From positions 1-22,624 of IMG/VR virus record IMGVR_UViG_3300008459_000439: a stretch of 22,624 nt of DNA; one strand, 5' to 3'. The stretch is from a virus. The notes beneath the pieces are model-generated. The model was not told the origin of the DNA. It searched no databases and saw nothing but the letters and a program-made list of their open reading frames with translations. Of the stretch, positions 19,233 to 22,624 are shown piece by piece; within the stretch, counting starts at the first letter, position 1; every line of letters begins with the position of its first letter. The position numbers were made by a program, and so were the translations under genes.

Positions 19233-22043
19233 ATGATATTAAATTGGACAAGTAAAATCAATCAAGAAACAATAGAAACCGGCAGCTTGACTGATTCACA
19301 AAAATCTTCAACATATTCCGTGGGAGATTTAATGAAAGCACACGTATGGAAGCTGTATTGTAATTTAACTTCCTCTGGGTGGGGTCCAATTTCCGCCTCT
19401 GTGTATAATACATCTATGCAGCAGTATCAACTTACAGATGTTAACAATCCTTGGGCTGTTTCTTCCTCTATTAATTTTCCGTTAAGTATGTCAAAAGAAA
19501 CAGAAGAAGAAATACTTCTAAAGACAATAGAGGAAAGAAAAAATTTTGCTTACACTCCTACTCCTCATTCGTGGGTAATGTTATCAAAATCATTTGATGA
19601 TGGTGTTTATTTTATGACAATTGACTGCAGGTATCCTCTGCCGCCACACAAACCAAACTCTAATTTAATTATTGAAAGAATGGGAGGCACAAACTCTGCT
19701 ACAGGCATAACAGTAACTCCTTATATAGCTAGTGAATATTCTGGCTTAAATAAGATATTTCTTGGGGCTTCAGGCATATATTATGAAAAAAATTCTCCAT
19801 ATGCCGTAAAAAAAGATTTAAATAATGATGGAATAATAGACGTAAATACTGTTGTAGATGGATTTTTAAATAATCAAGACATAAACTGTTTTGATGGTAT
19901 ATGCTTTACAGGTAGTCAAACAACATCTGATTTTGATATGAATAATGTTGAATCGGGGCAGGATTATATTTCAAGATGTGTCTCTTTTATTGACATTGTA
20001 TTTCATAGAATAAGCAACAATTCAACAGATATTAATACATTTGTTAATAATATATCTAATCCTAATTCTGATTATGATTCTTGTAAAACAAGCGTAAGAC
20101 CTAAAAATGGAAAAGATGATGATAATGCGTGGTATGTTTGTTGGGGATTTGATTATTTAGAAAAAAATGATCAAAACTTTAATCGTATTTTATCTGATAA
20201 AATTAATATAGATGAGTATAAATACGCATTTCACGAAGCAAAAAACTCAACCACTAACGTTTTTGAAGGTTTTATATATCAAATTTATAAAAATACAGAT
20301 AACAACTTTAGAAGTGGTTTTGGGTTTTTGCCATTAAAAAATAGACCATCAGAAGATGCATATGGACACACATCTTTTTGTGTTAATTGCGACCCTTCTA
20401 AAGACTACTCAGAAAAATCTATCAATTTCAATACCATAGGAAATAAAATAAACTATATTTCAGGATCAACTAGTGTGGAATATAGAAATAATTTAATCGG
20501 CTCAAACAATAACGACTCTGTAAATAGCTTCTTTAATACATGTTTTAGAAATTATAATTTTAGTGACGGAATTAGTAGCTTTAAGGCTGGTAATGGTTTA
20601 CAAATTGGATTACAAAATGAAAATTTAAATCTACCAGCGTTTGCTCCTACAGATCCAAGTGATTCAACTATAATGTCACAACTTTATAGCAATATTGCGT
20701 GTAATAAAAACAATACTAATGCTGACAAGAGTTTAGAAACCTATGATTTTTCAACAATTTCAAAATATATTTCTTCCGATCCTCCAACTAAGATAAGTCT
20801 AGGAAGTTCTGATTCTGGGTTTACGAAAAATAAAAATACCGAATATAAAGAGAATCAAAAATATCTTTATACTGTTAAGAAAAAAAATACAACAAAATCA
20901 TATTCTGTTTATACGATAGACGGTAGTGGTGTTAAAAAAGTTGTACTAGATCCAGGATGTAAAGTTCCATTTTCAACCTTGCAAGTTAAAAACAATATTT
21001 ATAGTAATACAGGCAATACTCATTTAGAGGCTTCATATAATACTTTATCTTCCAAGGCTATATTTTTTCAAGACTACAATGATATCATTATATCCCTACA
21101 AGATTCCCTTCTTTCTTCCTTACCTAGCAATATTAAATTAAGAGATTTTTTTGAAGAAGAATTGTTTAATGGAGATACAAGTGATGATCCAAAGGTTAGA
21201 GTTTATGTAGGAAAAAGATCAGTAGGCGTTCCCGCAGCTGGTAAAAACGTTCCACTCGTTGTTAATAAAAGTTCAAGAGACGGAAGTAATTTATTAGCAT
21301 TTTCCGGTACCTCTGCGACTCCTTCGGTAGCCCTACCACACTTAAAGGAAAATCTTACTCAAAATGCTGCTTTTAGAGATATATTTTTTGATATAACTGG
21401 TAAAACTTCAATTTCAGATATTATGCTGACGGACATATATAAAACTAGTGCCACCGTATCTTTTATTACATCTGGTGGAGCTACAGAATTAGTTCATTGT
21501 TTCATTGATGTTCCATTAAGTGATTTATATGAAATTAAATTTATATCTCCTTATGGTGCTACAACTATTCTAAATCAAGGTAATTTTAATTACAAATCAG
21601 TAAACTCCAATCCTGTTAAATACTCGCAGCACCGTGGAGCAAATTTCTTCTCTGTGTTTAAAACAGCGAAAGCAAATGTGCAAAATCCATTAGCAGTATC
21701 TATATTTACATTTTTAAATTCTAAGGATAGTATCTCTGAGAATTGTATATTTGGAATCACAAAAGAGGATTCTATGCTAGATAACAGATATCTTGAAGAA
21801 AAAGATGTGTGGAACAAATACTCGGAATTACCTACGTTTGTTTTTTCGTGCATAGGAAACAATAGCAATTCTGATTCTCAAAAAGGGCAATTTAAGGGAT
21901 ATATACCAGATATAACATTTGCACCAAATTCTATTAAAAATGGAACTTTAGTAAAAAATGATTCCCCTGCCACTAATTACAAAAAAATATTTTGGGGTGG
22001 CTTTTGGTTTCCGTGGGTTGCAGATGAAGGTCCAGGATTCTAG
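19233..22043 (+). CDS. Large cysteine-containing virion protein with one EF-hand-like loop
   Basis: The 936-codon frame starts at ATG 19233 with GAGGAG at 19221-19226 (6-base spacing) next to the previous stop. I recognise no family. It has no repeats of the fibre type, so it is likely a globular, multidomain protein. Residues 195-206 (DLNNDGIIDVNT) match a calcium-binding loop of EF-hand/dockerin type (D-x-N-x-D-G-x-I-D), though position 12 is Thr instead of Glu. More than a dozen cysteines are present, unusual beside the nearly cysteine-free fibres, including NCFDGIC and CVNC pairs. The C-terminal 30 residues are aromatic (FWGGFWFPWVADEGPGF). Aromatic stretches near the N-terminus (AHVWKLYC, SSGWGPI) suggest carbohydrate or protein contact. 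Position among fibre genes suggests a spike, baseplate or adhesin protein; any enzyme activity would be unproven. Confidence 0.72.
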   Translation: MILNWTSKINQETIETGSLTDSQKSSTYSVGDLMKAHVWKLYCNLTSSGWGPISASVYNTSMQQYQLTDVNNPWAVSSSINFPLSMSKETEEEILLKTIEERKNFAYTPTPHSWVMLSKSFDDGVYFMTIDCRYPLPPHKPNSNLIIERMGGTNSATGITVTPYIASEYSGLNKIFLGASGIYYEKNSPYAVKKDLNNDGIIDVNTVVDGFLNNQDINCFDGICFTGSQTTSDFDMNNVESGQDYISRCVSFIDIVFHRISNNSTDINTFVNNISNPNSDYDSCKTSVRPKNGKDDDNAWYVCWGFDYLEKNDQNFNRILSDKINIDEYKYAFHEAKNSTTNVFEGFIYQIYKNTDNNFRSGFGFLPLKNRPSEDAYGHTSFCVNCDPSKDYSEKSINFNTIGNKINYISGSTSVEYRNNLIGSNNNDSVNSFFNTCFRNYNFSDGISSFKAGNGLQIGLQNENLNLPAFAPTDPSDSTIMSQLYSNIACNKNNTNADKSLETYDFSTISKYISSDPPTKISLGSSDSGFTKNKNTEYKENQKYLYTVKKKNTTKSYSVYTIDGSGVKKVVLDPGCKVPFSTLQVKNNIYSNTGNTHLEASYNTLSSKAIFFQDYNDIIISLQDSLLSSLPSNIKLRDFFEEELFNGDTSDDPKVRVYVGKRSVGVPAAGKNVPLVVNKSSRDGSNLLAFSGTSATPSVALPHLKENLTQNAAFRDIFFDITGKTSISDIMLTDIYKTSATVSFITSGGATELVHCFIDVPLSDLYEIKFISPYGATTILNQGNFNYKSVNSNPVKYSQHRGANFFSVFKTAKANVQNPLAVSIFTFLNSKDSISENCIFGITKEDSMLDNRYLEEKDVWNKYSELPTFVFSCIGNNSNSDSQKGQFKGYIPDITFAPNSIKNGTLVKNDSPATNYKKIFWGGFWFPWVADEGPGF
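19815..19850 (+). other. EF-hand/dockerin-type calcium-loop coding segment
   Basis: Codons 195-206 of the 19233 gene encode DLNNDGIIDVNT. Asp1, Asn3, Asp5, Gly6, Ile8 and Asp9 fit the canonical loop; position 12 is Thr, as in many extracellular or dockerin-like calcium loops rather than intracellular EF hands. It is single, without a recognisable partner loop. Confidence 0.5.
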
Positions 22044-22045
22044 TT

Positions 22046-22570
22046 ATGGCTGATGAGATACAGGAAATTGAGGCTTCTGACTTTCAGGTTTTTAATTTTT
22101 CAATAATAGAAGATGCGACAAAGATATTATCTTTGAGAGAAGAGGAAATTTTTTTAGCAGAAAAAATTTATAATGATGTCGAATTTGTAAACACAGAAAA
22201 AGAGAACACTAGCTTAGTAGATATCGGAGATTCTAACTTTTTTAATTCTTTTTACGTAGATAAAACAAATTTAACAACAGCTGTAAATAACATAAACGAG
22301 ATTTTATTAGATACAAACAATATTCTTTTAGATAAAGTTGTTTTATTATCATCAGAGTATAAGCTTCAAATAGACGTATGTCAAGAATATGAACAACCAG
22401 TTACAATACCAATAAATAAACCAGGAACAACAGCTACAAAAATATATTCTTTTACTGCTATGAATAAATTAACAAAAGAAATAGTTGTGTGGGATACTAC
22501 AGATCCAAACTCTAAAAGTCCAGATGGAAATGATTATAATTACGTAGACGTACTTCCATATTTAAATTAA
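22046..22570 (+). CDS. Unrecognised virion-region protein (174 aa)
   Basis: The frame starts at ATG 22046, 2 bases after the previous stop, with CAGGATT upstream serving at best as a weak ribosome binding site, so it is probably coupled to the 936-aa protein. The first 60 residues are acidic and amphipathic (ADEIQEIEASDFQVF, then LREEEIFLAEKIYNDVEF), followed by a Leu/Asn-rich helical region (NNINEILLDTNNILLDKVVLL) that could mediate oligomerisation, and a beta-rich C-terminal part (CQEYEQPVTIPINKPG to VDVLPYLN). No membrane segment or catalytic motif is seen. It could be an assembly partner or small structural subunit of the preceding protein; that rests on the 2-base spacing only. Confidence 0.62.
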   Translation: MADEIQEIEASDFQVFNFSIIEDATKILSLREEEIFLAEKIYNDVEFVNTEKENTSLVDIGDSNFFNSFYVDKTNLTTAVNNINEILLDTNNILLDKVVLLSSEYKLQIDVCQEYEQPVTIPINKPGTTATKIYSFTAMNKLTKEIVVWDTTDPNSKSPDGNDYNYVDVLPYLN

Positions 22571-22573
22571 AAA

Positions 22574-22624
22574 ATGGCTATTAAAAAATTCTTTTTATCA
22601 ACTGGCGATGGTAGTATGGAGGAG
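22574..22624 (+). CDS. Start of a further virion gene, cut by right edge
   Basis: ATG 22574 lies 3 bases after the previous stop and opens a frame that runs without a stop to the window end (17 codons, MAIKKFFLSTGDGSMEE). The opening MAIKKFF resembles the start of a large structural protein family I recall from big marine phages, but 17 residues are too few for a firm match. No clear Shine-Dalgarno sequence precedes it. Confidence 0.5.
   Translation, partial: MAIKKFFLSTGDGSMEE

Overview
The window reads as part of a large, AT-rich tailed-phage genome: a late structural block made of tail, baseplate and fibre-type proteins. Every convincing gene is on the + strand, spacing is tight (stop/start overlaps or gaps of 2-50 nt), most starts have an AGGAG-like ribosome binding site, and no metabolic, replication, integrase, tRNA or IS gene is visible. 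Family hallmarks of phage fibres are plain in the translations: F-x-GDGS-x-LT-x-I repeats, a GPAGG-x-LSGTYPNP motif, LLDDYEEGTWTP, YadA-type SHAEG repeats, GGTGQTSLTEGG, and an NTNELRVEDKNI / ADGAGITV / WTSSE fibre module. The gene styles resemble those of large marine myovirus-like phages, but host and lineage cannot be fixed from this window, and most proteins can only be called virion structural proteins.

Layout. (1) 1-3787: a large structural protein cut by the left edge and a protein with fibronectin-III-like segments. (2) 3838-7131: a conserved structural protein (starts MGFLDNSGDIILD), then two paralogous structural proteins (4832-5956 and 6172-7131), the second preceded by a 68-codon ORF overlapping it by one base, which may be its split N-terminal part. 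(3) 7161-12316: a small virion protein, two long repeat-rich fibres (893 and 560 aa) that share a 56-bp perfect repeat and a longer near-identical module but end in different tips, and a 69-aa protein. (4) 12323-13372: a protein with a tail-completion-like middle joined to a fibre-type C-terminal domain. (5) 13373-15520: a separate transcription unit around one 624-aa beta-helix-like protein, with a 15-bp hairpin and possible late promoter in front and a strong GNRA-loop terminator behind. Its composition and codon use differ sharply from the neighbours (leucine almost always CTA). (6) 15521-22624: a second run of fibre or appendage proteins (376, 701, 147, 936 and 174 aa) and the first 17 codons of another gene.

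How it may work together (inference): this looks like a multi-component host-adhesion apparatus grown by duplication and module swapping. Paralogous domains link genes far apart: 4832 with 6172, 7161 with 15521, 15521 with 16653, 7721 with 10413, and 10413 with 16653. The isolated 13490-15364 gene is probably made in the greatest quantity. No non-coding stretch exceeds about 160 bases.
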